In this document: positions 1 through 7,063 of the stretch, piece by piece | Numbering within the stretch: the stretch's first letter is position 1 | Layout: the number at the start of each line of letters is the position of its first letter | Origin: Chara braunii | Lineage: Eukaryota > Streptophyta > Charophyceae > Charales > Characeae | DNA length: 22,924 bases | Direction of reading: 5' to 3' | Assembly (NCBI GenBank): GCA_003427395.1 | Contig: BFEA01000685.1 | Span: 156,399 to 179,322, forward strand | Made by a program: the position numbers and the translations under genes | The notes under the pieces: model-generated | The model's input: the letters and a program-made list of their open reading frames with translations, nothing else | Database searches by the model: none | What the model was told of the DNA's origin: nothing

Positions 1-12
1 GCGTTGTACTAG

Positions 13-411
13 CTACCGGCTTGTGAGGCGGTCGGTCTGGACTCGTTGGGAAGGGTGCAAGTCACTCCGCCGGGCCGTATGAGAAGAGGAAGAAGAAAGA
101 TTGTTTCGGGCAGTGATACCAAGAATAGGACGGAGTGTGGGAGGAGATTTATGGGCCTTAAGAACACAATAGGGATACGGCAATGTGTCAGCATGAGGAT
201 AATTCCAATGATTGTTCCAAACTGCATGGCTATTCAGAATGTCAGCCACTGATTCAGCAGGCCGAGAATACGTAGGACTGTCAAGGTGACTTGACAGTTT
301 AAATCGGTACCAATTTTTACAGCAAATAGCCAAATTATGTGATGTTTTGTCCACAGGAACAATCGCAAAGGATTCTTGAAGCTGACTCAGGGCCGTATGC
401 ACGTGCCGCAA
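13..411 (-). pseudogene. Penelope-like element reverse transcriptase, N-terminal (fingers) part, broken
   Basis: Second half of a PLE reading frame. The 132 codons read from a TTG at 411, but this is not a true start: the frame is continuous with the 424-1152 segment, separated only by one TGA and four sense codons. Visible motifs are PVDKTSHNLAICC at residues 19-31, matching the DK-x-x-x-N block at the start of PLE/telomerase-type RT domains, and LKAHKSPPTLRPI at 84-96, matching the conserved K-x-HK-SP...RPI block. The catalytic palm (YxDD) would lie to the left of the window. After RPILGIT the sequence becomes Ser-rich and ends at a TAG (13-15), so a frameshift near 110 is possible. Family knowledge: PLE RTs copy the element RNA at a nicked or telomeric DNA end. 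The RT assignment is fairly sure; the clade is not. Confidence 0.72.
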
Positions 412-423
412 AGAGCGAGGCTG

Positions 424-1152
424 TCACAATGGTAACGCGGCAGCCATATTGCACTCACAGTGACGCAAAACTGCAGCATGCCAAAGAGCCAATTGCGGGG
501 CTAGGGTAGCAGCACAGGATTGTCGTGCTGTCGGACGAAGATACGCAGCAATACACTCATCAATACCAACAGCCAATGCTTCAAGTATATCCCCCACTAC
601 CCCATTCAGCCGATATTTTGAGCCCTCATAGAACAGGCGACGAAGGTTAGCATCCGGAATCAGATCATAGTTGGCGGAAACAACATGGCCGTCAACCAGA
701 TCGGTGCAGTTAGGAAACGCCCGACGACAAGGACAATCAGCAGCAGCAGGTAGGCACAGGTCCGGAGTGACACTCAAGGCAACTTCCGCAAAATTACAAA
801 ATTGCACCCTTGTTGGGGGCACGAGTTTGTCACAGATGCGAATACTGCTAGCTGCCTGGGGGTCGGGGTGTAATGCACACACATCCGGAGAATGCAACAC
901 ATGGCGCAACTTAGTGGCCTTCAGGATCTCATGCATATGCACAATCCTGATAAAGTTTCCAAAGGTGTCACGGGAATGAGCAGTATATCGTTGTCGGACG
1001 TGTTGAAATCGGCGAATAAGGCATTCAAGTTCACGGACGTCCGCAGTCATGTCTGCATTAGAAACATTTATATACAGCCATTGCAGCAGGCGAGCTCGCC
1101 ATATATATATACATATGAAACCAAAAACGATAAAGCAGAACAAAGATCTCAA
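424..1152 (-). pseudogene. Penelope-like element protein, region upstream of the RT (Cys-rich/DGH motif)
   Basis: An open frame of 242 codons from TTG at 1152; the first ATG is at 1048-1050 (residue 34). The first ~30 residues are hydrophobic and may be chance upstream coding. Residues 39-80 are helical and basic. Residues 130-181 carry the recognisable block: PDLCLPAAADCPC (Cys 133, 140, 142), Cys 149, DGHVVSANYDLI, and finally GSKYR at 177-181. This resembles the conserved Cys/DGHVVT/KGPKFR region preceding the RT in Chlamys/Hydra-type PLEs. The frame stops at TGA (424-426) and resumes in the same phase in the RT segment, so one nonsense mutation separates two otherwise co-linear parts. No GIY-YIG endonuclease domain is visible. 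The 5' end is undefined; AT-rich sequence with TATATATATA lies at ~1101-1115. Likely a dead or nearly dead copy. Confidence 0.68.
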
Positions 1153-1319
1153 AGAATGTCATTTAAAAGTCCGGCTAAAATGGACCTCTCGCTCCTCTTG
1201 CAGAGCTATACTGACGGATTTTGACCCAATTTAGAATTAGTACTTAGCTCTTGCTTTCGGTGTTGCTTTCATCCATTTATATCGTTCCTTCCCTATCTGC
1301 CAAGAAGCCTACTCTAAAT

Positions 1320-1431
1320 CCCTACTAAACCCCTACTACTGACCCCCTACTACTAACCCCCTACTACTGACCCCGTACTACTAACCCCCTACTAACCCCC
1401 TATTAACCCTACTAACCCCCTACTAACCCCT
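1320..1431. repeat. C-rich tandem repeat, consensus CCCCCTACTACTAA
   Basis: About nine variable copies of a 10-14 bp unit, alternating CCCCCTACTAA, CCCCTACTACTGA and CCCCCTATTAA. It contains CCCTA cores reminiscent of plant telomere repeats (CCCTAAA), but no run of true telomere repeats. G and C are completely strand-skewed. Confidence 0.8.
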
Positions 1432-1524
1432 TTTTATGATCACATGCTGCTCCCCGTCCTTTGCCACCTCGATTGACTGATCGACGCGTTCTGTTTGTTC
1501 AACAGGACAGGATAGCTGATCATC

Positions 1525-1820
1525 CCTTTTTTTTTGTTTTTTGCTCTCTTTTTTGTTTTTTGCTCTCTTTTTTGTGTTTTGCTCTCTTTTTTGTTTTTTG
1601 AGGAATGCGTGCGTGTTTGACCGATATACACGTATGTAAGAAACGATTTTTCATGCAATGCGTGTGAAGAGCAATTTGGCCATTGCTTACCTTCTTCTTT
1701 TCTTTTGTTTTTTGCTCTCTTTTCTGTTTTTTGCTCTCTTTTTTTTTCTGCGTTGTTTTTTTTTCTGATTTGTTTTGTTTTTTCCCTCTTTGTTTTCCTT
1801 TTGTTCCTTTTTTTTCCCCC
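1525..1820. repeat. T-rich minisatellite, unit around TTTTTGCTCTCTTTTTTG
   Basis: Two blocks (1525-1600 and ~1697-1820) of an 18-20 bp unit TTTTTTGCTCTC, separated by ~95 bp of unrelated sequence. Open frames across it on both strands are low-complexity (poly-Lys or poly-Phe) and are not genes. Confidence 0.75.
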
Positions 1821-1923
1821 TTCAAGTCCAGGTTCTTGTAGAGGTCGGATACCAGAGACGTATGACTTATCCTTTTCTTTTCTGCTAAGATTCTTTTGTT
1901 CTGCCTATTCACTTATTCACTCA

Positions 1924-2032
1924 TACCGTCTTCCCCCGAATAGAACGCCCGGTCATTATAGCTTTATTTGGTGCAACTTCCTCTCCAGATACAGTGATAA
2001 TGACCGGGCGTTCTATTCGGGGGAAGACGGTA
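1924..2032. mobile_element. 109-bp near-palindromic MITE-like element, copy 1
   Basis: Perfect 36-bp inverted repeats, 1924-1959 and 1997-2032, enclose a 37-bp centre. The ends read TACCGTCTTCCCCCGAA on both strands. The outermost TA could be a TA target duplication (Tc1/mariner-like) or part of the element. There is no coding capacity. This is the least diverged member of the family at 4669-4777 and 5069-5177. Calling it a MITE is inference; the repeat geometry is directly visible. Confidence 0.75.
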
Positions 2033-2076
2033 GTAGATATCTGTCTCACAGCACATGTATAGAAAGGCACGAGGGG

Positions 2077-2080
<4 letters not shown>

Positions 2081-2113
<33 letters not shown>
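2081..2113. repeat. (AG)n microsatellite
   Basis: Uninterrupted AG dinucleotide run of about 33 bp, 49 bp beyond the right arm of the 109-bp element. Ser/Leu or Arg/Glu repeats in the overlapping frames come from this run. Confidence 0.95.
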
Positions 2114-2116
<3 letters not shown>

Positions 2117-2224
2117 GAAACGGAGAAGGAGAGAGGAAAAGTGGTGACCTGGTTCGATGCCAACACCTATCCCTCTTACTTCTGTCGGATTTCTTACTCC
2201 TACTCCTACACCTGCAAATCTGTC

Positions 2225-2421
2225 ATCGTCCATCACCCTCATCATCCTACTACACCTGCTAAGCTCTCTTCATCCTATCATCACCCTCATCATCACCCTC
2301 ATCATCACCCTCATCATCAGCCTCGTAATCAGCCTCATCATCAGCCTCATCATCAGCCTCATCATCCTATTGATAGCGCTTCTTCCTCCTCCTCCTCCTC
2401 CTCCTCCTCCTCCTCCTCCTC
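2225..2421. repeat. CATCACCCT/CATCATCAG minisatellite followed by (TCC)n
   Basis: 2225-2370 holds repeats of 9-12 bp built from CATCACCCT and CATCAGCCT. 2382-2421 is an almost pure TCC trinucleotide run. Reading frames through it are homopolymeric (Ser, Pro, His, Ile) and are not taken as coding. Confidence 0.9.
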
Positions 2422-2516
2422 AGTTCTCGCTCTCACCAACCAGCTCCCGGAAATATTTTGATTACTGGACAGATGGGCGTTATTTCCTTCCCCTATGTAC
2501 ACGAAAACGTCATTTA

Positions 2517-2751
2517 TACATCATCATCATCATCATCATCATCACCACCATCATCAAGTTGTACATGAACACGTGTATGTGTCCACGAAGCCATGAGTAA
2601 TACTGAATACTCAGTAAGTTATACACCACTTCAAATTTATTTTGCAGACAAGGTTCGTCAACTTCACAATCATCACCATCACCATCATCATCATCATCAT
2701 TGTGACCATCATTCTTTGCCAACCACAAATTTTGAAAACTTTCCACCCATC

Positions 2752-2789
<38 letters not shown>

Positions 2790-2796
2790 TATCATC
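2517..2796. repeat. Three (CAT)n microsatellites
   Basis: CAT/ATC trinucleotide runs at about 2517-2554, 2668-2702 and 2749-2796, separated by unique sequence. The His, Ile, Ser and Asp runs in the overlapping frames derive from them. Confidence 0.92.
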
Positions 2797-2805
2797 ACAC
2801 CATAG

Positions 2806-2843
2806 TATCCGTCCTCCCCCGAACACAAAGCACCCTAATCATC
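2806..2843. mobile_element. Solo end of the TACCGTC inverted-repeat family
   Basis: TATCCGTCCTCCCCCGAAC followed by ACAAAGCACCCTAATCA matches the left arm of the element at 2909 in the same orientation. No matching right arm is seen besides the one used by the 2909-3092 element, so it is a truncated copy or the remnant of a nested or duplicated end. Confidence 0.6.
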
Positions 2844-2908
2844 ATGTTCAGATCTTCGGTCGTTTCCATAGTCGGAAAACGAAATCGAGTGCGATCGCTC
2901 GATGGCAT

Positions 2909-3092
2909 ACCTTCTTCCCCCGAACACAACGCACCCTCATCACGACTGTATACAGGCAATCTTTATGGCTGTATACAGGCAATCTTTATGACTGTATACA
3001 GCCAATCTTTATGACTGTATACAGGCAACAATCTTTACCTTCAGTACCGTACAGTCATGATGAGGGTGCGCGTTGTGTTCGCGTGAAGACGG
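2909..3092. mobile_element. Inverted-repeat element (184 bp) with tandem repeats inside
   Basis: The left arm 2909-2950 and right arm 3050-3092 are near-perfect inverted repeats of about 42 bp, with a 2-bp indel and few mismatches. They begin ACCTTCTTCCCCCGAAC and CCGTCTTCACGCGAAC. They share the terminal box with the 109-bp elements, but the centre is enlarged by four copies of a 23-bp repeat. No coding capacity. Confidence 0.7.
2945..3038. repeat. 23-bp tandem repeat, four copies, each with palindrome CTGTATACAG
   Basis: Copies start at 2945, 2968, 2991 and 3014. Each contains CTGTATACAG (self-complementary; the third copy is identical there) followed by CAATCTTTATG. The last copy carries an extra CAA. 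The repeat lies wholly inside the inverted-repeat element; the first copy begins within its left arm. Confidence 0.9.
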
Positions 3093-3166
3093 AAGTGCCG
3101 AGTTCAAGTCCATGTCACACTAGTGCTCCCATGCGCCCCCATCCTTTCCCATCACTTCTAAAGCAA

Positions 3167-3240
3167 NAAAAANAANAANAANAAAAAAAANGGAANAANA
3201 ANAANTNCCCCNCCCCCCCCCCCCCCCNAAAAAAAAAAAA
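3167..3240. other. Ambiguous-base low-complexity tract (assembly uncertainty)
   Basis: A-rich sequence with scattered N, then a C run, one N and an A run. The pattern of single Ns suggests conflicting reads over homopolymers rather than a sized gap. Nothing here should be interpreted as coding. Confidence 0.9.
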
Positions 3241-3583
3241 GCATGAGGAAAATAAGAATAGTGAAAAACAGTGGCCATAGACTGCTTCTTGCACACGCAT
3301 TGACAATATACTTGTATTTCAATACTTCTCCGCCCGCCTGTGCAGTTCTGACTTTTCTCAGTTGAAAACGCGCAAATCAAATTCCCCGACGCTTTTTTTT
3401 TGGCTAATCAGGCTGCTGCGCACCTGGCACTCACTCCGCAGGGGTCTTCTCCCCATATCCGCCTTCCTTGCGGGACCACCACCAGACTTTACGACCAGTC
3501 TGAGAAAATGTGAGAGACGGCCTTGCCCTCTAGATATACTGATAAATATAAACCAAGTGGGCAAAAAAACACCTGCTCATCGT

Positions 3584-3660
3584 ACATGCTTCACAAGGTA
3601 GGTGCGTTGCTCCTGAATACCGTGCGTGCTTGCTTCAAAAGGTAGGTGCGTTTCTTCTGA
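3584..3660. repeat. Diverged 44-bp tandem duplication
   Basis: GCTTCACAAGGTAGGTGCGT and GCTTCAAAAGGTAGGTGCGT, followed by TGCTCCTGA and TTCTTCTGA, recur 44 bp apart. No gene is associated. Confidence 0.65.
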
Positions 3661-3849
3661 GAGTGTAGTGCATGCTGCACAAGACGGACGTGACAATGTG
3701 ACAACATAGTCTGAGACAGCAATCAAGAGGAAACGCGCACATTGCCCGACGCGATCTGGCCAGGTAACGTACCTGGCACACCTCCGTGACCAGGGGGGAA
3801 GGAGAGGAGTCGGAACTACAGTAATACTGGAAGAGAAGGCAAAGGAGGA

Positions 3850-4040
3850 ACAGCAAGATGACGGCTATGGAAGGGGGCGAGAAGCAGAGGAGGAGTCCGG
3901 GAAAGCAGAGGCTAAGAGGAGGGAGAAAGAGAAGATGGAGTTCCAGAAGAAAAAAAAAAAGAGAAGATGGAGTAGAAGAAGGAGAGGAGGAGAGGAGGAG
4001 AGGAGGAGAGGGGGAGAGGGAGGAGAGGAGGAGGGGGATG
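3850..4040. repeat. Long polypurine tract
   Basis: About 190 bp in which almost every plus-strand base is A or G, rich in GGAGAGGAGGAGAGG and GAAAAAAAAAAAGAG. It gives Arg/Glu-rich or Ser/Pro/Phe-rich open frames on the two strands, which I regard as composition artefacts. Such tracts can adopt triplex structure (general knowledge). Confidence 0.8.
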
Positions 4041-4137
4041 GGACAAGGCTTCACCTTGGCACGACGAGCCCGCCGATGCCGTGCCGTTCGCGCAGGTACG
4101 GGAACGACTGATCTCGACAAACGCCCAGGGATACTTG

Positions 4138-4296
4138 ACATGCGACGCGTGGACGTGTCGCGCCCACTCCAATTATCAGCGATGATAGATGGGGGGGTTT
4201 TTTTTTTTTTTTTTTGGGCGATAATATAGAAGTAGGCAGGCCCACGTACAGTGACACGTGTGCTATGCCACGTGGACGTGTTCCGCCCACTTCAAT
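4138..4296. repeat. Diverged direct repeat around GTGGACGTGT
   Basis: A ~35-bp motif (CGTGGACGTGTCGCGCCCAC then TCCAATT) at 4138-4174 recurs as CGTGGACGTGTTCCGCCCAC then TTCAATT at 4263-4296, about 123 bp later. A G run and an 18-base T run (about 4192-4215) lie between the copies. Confidence 0.65.
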
Positions 4297-4354
4297 TCGA
4301 GTCCGTCCTTTCCCGTCGGGACCACGTGGTCTAGACCAGACCAGGTACTGATCC

Positions 4355-4408
4355 CGCGGGCAAACAGCACAAGAACGGCGCCCGCAGGCAAACAGCACAA
4401 GAACGGCG
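4355..4408. repeat. 28-bp tandem duplication
   Basis: GGCAAACAGCACAAGAACGG occurs twice with a 28-bp period; the second copy is nearly identical. It is followed by an A-rich tract (4432-4477). No gene is recognised. Confidence 0.8.
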
Positions 4409-4668
4409 GTAGCAAAAAGAAGTCCCAAGAGCAAAAAAAAAAAAAAAGGAAAAAAAAGGAGAAAAAAAAAAAAAAAAGTCCAAAGAGCGGCCTGGATCTC
4501 TCTTTTTCGGGGGTCTGTTTTTGTCGTTGTGCCCCTCAAAGACGCGTTTGATTGCTTTCTGCCCCTCAACGCAGCCAACTTCCACTGGCATGCCCCTCCC
4601 ACCTGGAAATCTTTTTCAGCAGGGCCCCCCCTGTCTGAGGGCCCGGCGACTTCACCGTCCCCGGGGCC

Positions 4669-4777
4669 TACCAGCTTCCCCCGAACACAACGCACCCTCA
4701 TCTTGGCTGTACCGGACCGGGAATATAGCTTGCATACGTTCAATTTCAGGCTGCGTTATGTTCGGGGGAAGACGGTA
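4669..4777. mobile_element. 109-bp near-palindromic MITE-like element, copy 2
   Basis: Left arm 4669-4693 (TACCAGCTTCCCCCGAAC plus ACAACGC) and right arm 4753-4777 (reverse complement TACCGTCTTCCCCCGAAC plus ATAACGC) match at 22 of 25 positions. Total length is exactly 109 bp, as in the copies at 1924 and 5069, although the centre is largely different. It begins and ends with TA. Confidence 0.7.
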
Positions 4778-5068
4778 TGGTCATGGGGAGGAAGCCATCA
4801 GCCATCAGTTGACGCCTCGAAGGGAGATTTGGGTCCCAAAGGAATGTTACTTTTTGGAACCCCACTTATACTTATGGCCACCCTTATGGCCACCCCCTCC
4901 AGTGGAGCCAGAAAACTGCACATAAACATGGCCTGTGGTGATAAATGACGCACTGGAAGCCCATAACTTTGTGGTGATCAATGACGAAGTGGAACCCCAT
5001 AACTTGTATCTATTCGTGATCAGGGTGCATCGTGTGTGATCTGGTTTCTCCAAAATGACCACTACCGG

Positions 5069-5177
5069 TACTGTCTTCACCCAAATAGAACACCCGGTCA
5101 TTATGGCTGCATCTGGTCTGACGGTTCGCCCAAATACAGCTACGACGACCGGGCGTTCTATTGGGGTGAAGATAGTA
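5069..5177. mobile_element. 109-bp near-palindromic MITE-like element, copy 3 (diverged)
   Basis: Left arm 5069-5105 and right arm 5141-5177 match at 30 of 37 positions. The element is co-linear with the copy at 1924-2032 over its full 109 bp with no indel; the 34-bp centres (5106-5139 and 1961-1994) share 20 positions, including the terminal ATACAG. Two differences from copy 1 (arm positions 4 and 11) occur on both arms. Confidence 0.72.
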
Positions 5178-5546
5178 GTAGTAGGCATGTGCCACTGGTG
5201 GCTGGACCCCATACACAACACATGGAGCATTTTCAAAGAGAGGAAAAGGGTTGAGTGGTGGCTAGACCATATACAGATGGTGGCTGGTTCATATGGGGGA
5301 AACCCCGCTTAAAGAGGTGATAAGAGCAGCCCCGTTAATTGGGTCCCGATGTTGAAGGCTCCATCTATTGGTGGGGAGCTACACCTGCTGGTAATGGGGT
5401 CCAGCATCCCTGTACAATAACATGGTACGCCGGTTAACACCGGCATTAGTGGATCCGTGCCTGCCTGTGAATGTGTTCCCAGCCAAGCAGAGGACAATGG
5501 AAGGGTCTCAAGTACGGATGGTACCCCCCAAAGTTCCGGCCGCGAT
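5178..5546. other. No gene recognised
   Basis: Contains a loosely repeated GTGGTGGCTRGACCATA-like motif (about 5197-5296) and otherwise unique sequence. No open frame here has recognisable domain content. Confidence 0.5.
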
Positions 5547-5670
5547 GCGCTCGGATGAACGGGCCTGGAGTGGAGCGCCCAGATTCATCCAAGTCGATCA
5601 TCCGAGTCGCGCTCGGATGAACGGGCCTGGAGTGGAGCGCCCAGATTCATCCAAGTCGATCATCCGAGTC
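5547..5670. repeat. Perfect 62-bp tandem duplication with inverted ends
   Basis: 5547-5608 and 5609-5670 appear identical. Each unit starts GCGCTCGGATGA and ends TCATCCGAGTC, so CTCGGATGA and TCATCCGAG form a 9-bp inverted repeat bounding each copy. Identity of the copies implies a recent duplication or an assembly artefact. Confidence 0.92.
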
Positions 5671-5730
5671 GAAACGATTCTACTCTGTTTTTCTCCCATC
5701 GCCTACATATGACTGAGGTACTGGTGGTTT

Positions 5731-5878
5731 GATTGAGCCCTTTTTATATATACTGTACAATTTCTTTATATGATTTCCCTGACTACATCAGCTGGTCTAT
5801 GATGTAGCTCAGTGGTTAAAGCACCGGTTGGAAATATGTATTGTGGTATAAGATTGCGGGTTCAACACCGCACAGCCT
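5731..5878 (+). mobile_element. tRNA-derived SINE-like unit, copy 1
   Basis: The tRNA-like part is 5801-5879. It has GATGTAGCTCAGTGGTTAAAGCAC with the pol III A-box TAGCTCAGTGG and a D-arm-like GCTC/AAGC, and then the B-box-like GCGGGTTCAACACCGC, whose TGCGG/CCGCA can form a 5-bp T-stem. The start resembles tRNA-Ala (GATGTAGCTCAG). The middle is too long and lacks a clean anticodon arm, so it is not a working tRNA. An AT-rich leader and the hairpin CTACATCA/TGATGTAG precede it. The unit is repeated in tandem 148 bp later. Confidence 0.62.
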
Positions 5879-6027
5879 CGTTTGAGCCCCTTTTTTATAT
5901 ACTGCACAATTCTTTATATGTTTGCCCTCATTACATCAGCTGATCTATGATGTAGCTCAGTGGTTAGAGCACCGGTTGGAAATGCGCATTGTGGTATAAG
6001 GTTGCGGGTTCAAAGCCCCACAGCCTC
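5879..6027 (+). mobile_element. tRNA-derived SINE-like unit, copy 2
   Basis: Tandem copy of the preceding unit; the tRNA-like part is 5949-6027. The D-stem is intact here (GCTC/GAGC in GTAGCTCAGTGGTTAGAGC), and the B-box-like sequence is GGTTCAAAGCC. The T-stem pairs less well than in copy 1. The leader TTGAGCCCCTTTTTTATATA also repeats, so the whole leader plus tRNA-like head was duplicated. Confidence 0.62.
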
Positions 6028-6247
6028 ACGCATGGACACCGACAGGGCGTTAGATTGATGGACGACTGGACACACATCCCCTCGGGCTGACACATGGTAC
6101 TATTACAGACTGCCTGCGCAACACCCAAGGGTAGTCCACGGTGTTGTATGTTGGCTGTGGATTTCACAGGGTTTGCTTGGGGTGTTGGTCTCGGGTGTTC
6201 TGATGTGTTCTCCCCAGTCTGGCATACCACACGATCATTCCATATCC

Positions 6248-6373
6248 GGTAGTTTCTCATATGGTAGAGTCTTGGATTACATTTTACAAGGTAGTTTCTC
6301 ATATGGTAGAGTCTTGGATTACATGTTACAAGGTAGTTTCTCATATGGTAGAGTCTTGGATTACATGTTACAC
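6248..6373 (+). repeat. 42-bp triplication ending in a B-box-like sequence
   Basis: Three near-identical 42-bp units start at 6248, 6290 and 6332, each beginning GGTAGTTTCTCATATGGTAG. Immediately after the third come GGTCACGGGTTCAAGC and GGTTCGATCC, both B-box-like (GGTTCRANNCC). TAGTTTCTCATATGGTAGAG resembles a tRNA D-arm, so this may be a tRNA-derived 5' half amplified three times. No complete cloverleaf forms. Confidence 0.7.
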
Positions 6374-6779
6374 GGTCACGGGTTCAAGCTTGGTTCGATC
6401 CTTGGGGGGGGTCCTTGTCCAGCTGGCCCGTTCTCTCTTCTATACATGATTCACAGAGTACACATAGCTTTCGGGCATACACACATAGCTTGCAAATTAT
6501 ATATCGCTTACAGGTTACATACACAAGGTTCCACACATGATACTGTCTACACAGATTCACAGAATATATACACACAAAAACAGGCTGGGGAGCTAGTCAC
6601 TGGTGGGGTCTAGTGCCTGCAGTAGGTTCAGGTAGGTTGGATAGGGTGCCATTGGGTGCAGTTCCTACTGACATTCGGATAGAACTGTCTGGTGGCTATA
6701 TGTATATGGGGCCTGTAGTTCATTGTCTGGGCCTGGCGTCCGAAGTTCCCGTTCGACAAGGTTCGTCCGATTCCGCTTC
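6374..6779. other. No gene recognised
   Basis: Unique, moderately AT-rich sequence with weak repetition of ACACATAGCTT and GATTCACAGA (6448-6560). No open frame has recognisable protein content. Confidence 0.5.
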
Positions 6780-6811
6780 CACCAGGGCTGGGCAATCTAT
6801 CAGCCCTGGTG
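6780..6811. other. Perfect 11-bp hairpin
   Basis: CACCAGGGCTG (6780-6790) and CAGCCCTGGTG (6801-6811) are exact reverse complements around a 10-base loop. No T-run follows and no gene ends nearby, so a role as a terminator is not supported. Confidence 0.85.
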
Positions 6812-7029
6812 CCTATCACCGCTGTTTGGTCCAAGTTGCCTGCCTGTTGGTAGGGCAATGGTCCTGAGTGTTGGTCACACTGAGGTAGAATAGTGGGATA
6901 GGGGGTGCGCTAGGAGTATTGACATGAGGATGGGTTGGGAGGTGGTCTCATATTCCAGGACACCCACGGCTCACAGTTCCAGGTGATCACTGTGCACACA
7001 CTGACTGGCCTCTACAACACCTGGACTTC

Positions 7030-7063
7030 AAAAAAAAAAAAAAAAAACATCAGCTGATCTATG
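7030..7063 (+). mobile_element. Poly-A run joined to a truncated SINE fragment
   Basis: An 18-base A run (7030-7047) ends in the 17-base ACATCAGCTGATCTATG (7047-7063), which is identical to the leader just before the tRNA-like head of SINE copy 2 (about 5933-5949). The similarity stops at CTGTTCCC, so only a short piece remains. Confidence 0.5.

Noticed and set aside
1320-1431. True telomere or interstitial telomere
   Set aside because: CCCTA cores are present, but no run of CCCTAAA or another known telomere unit.
2143-2160. Perfect B-box match GGTTCGATGCC
   Set aside because: No A-box or cloverleaf upstream; preceded by an AG microsatellite.
1705-2600. Several long open frames on both strands
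   Set aside because: They are encoded by T-rich, AG, TCC and CAT repeats and translate to homopolymers.
3858-4229. Arg/Glu-rich open frame
   Set aside because: Produced by the polypurine tract; opposite strand is equally open.
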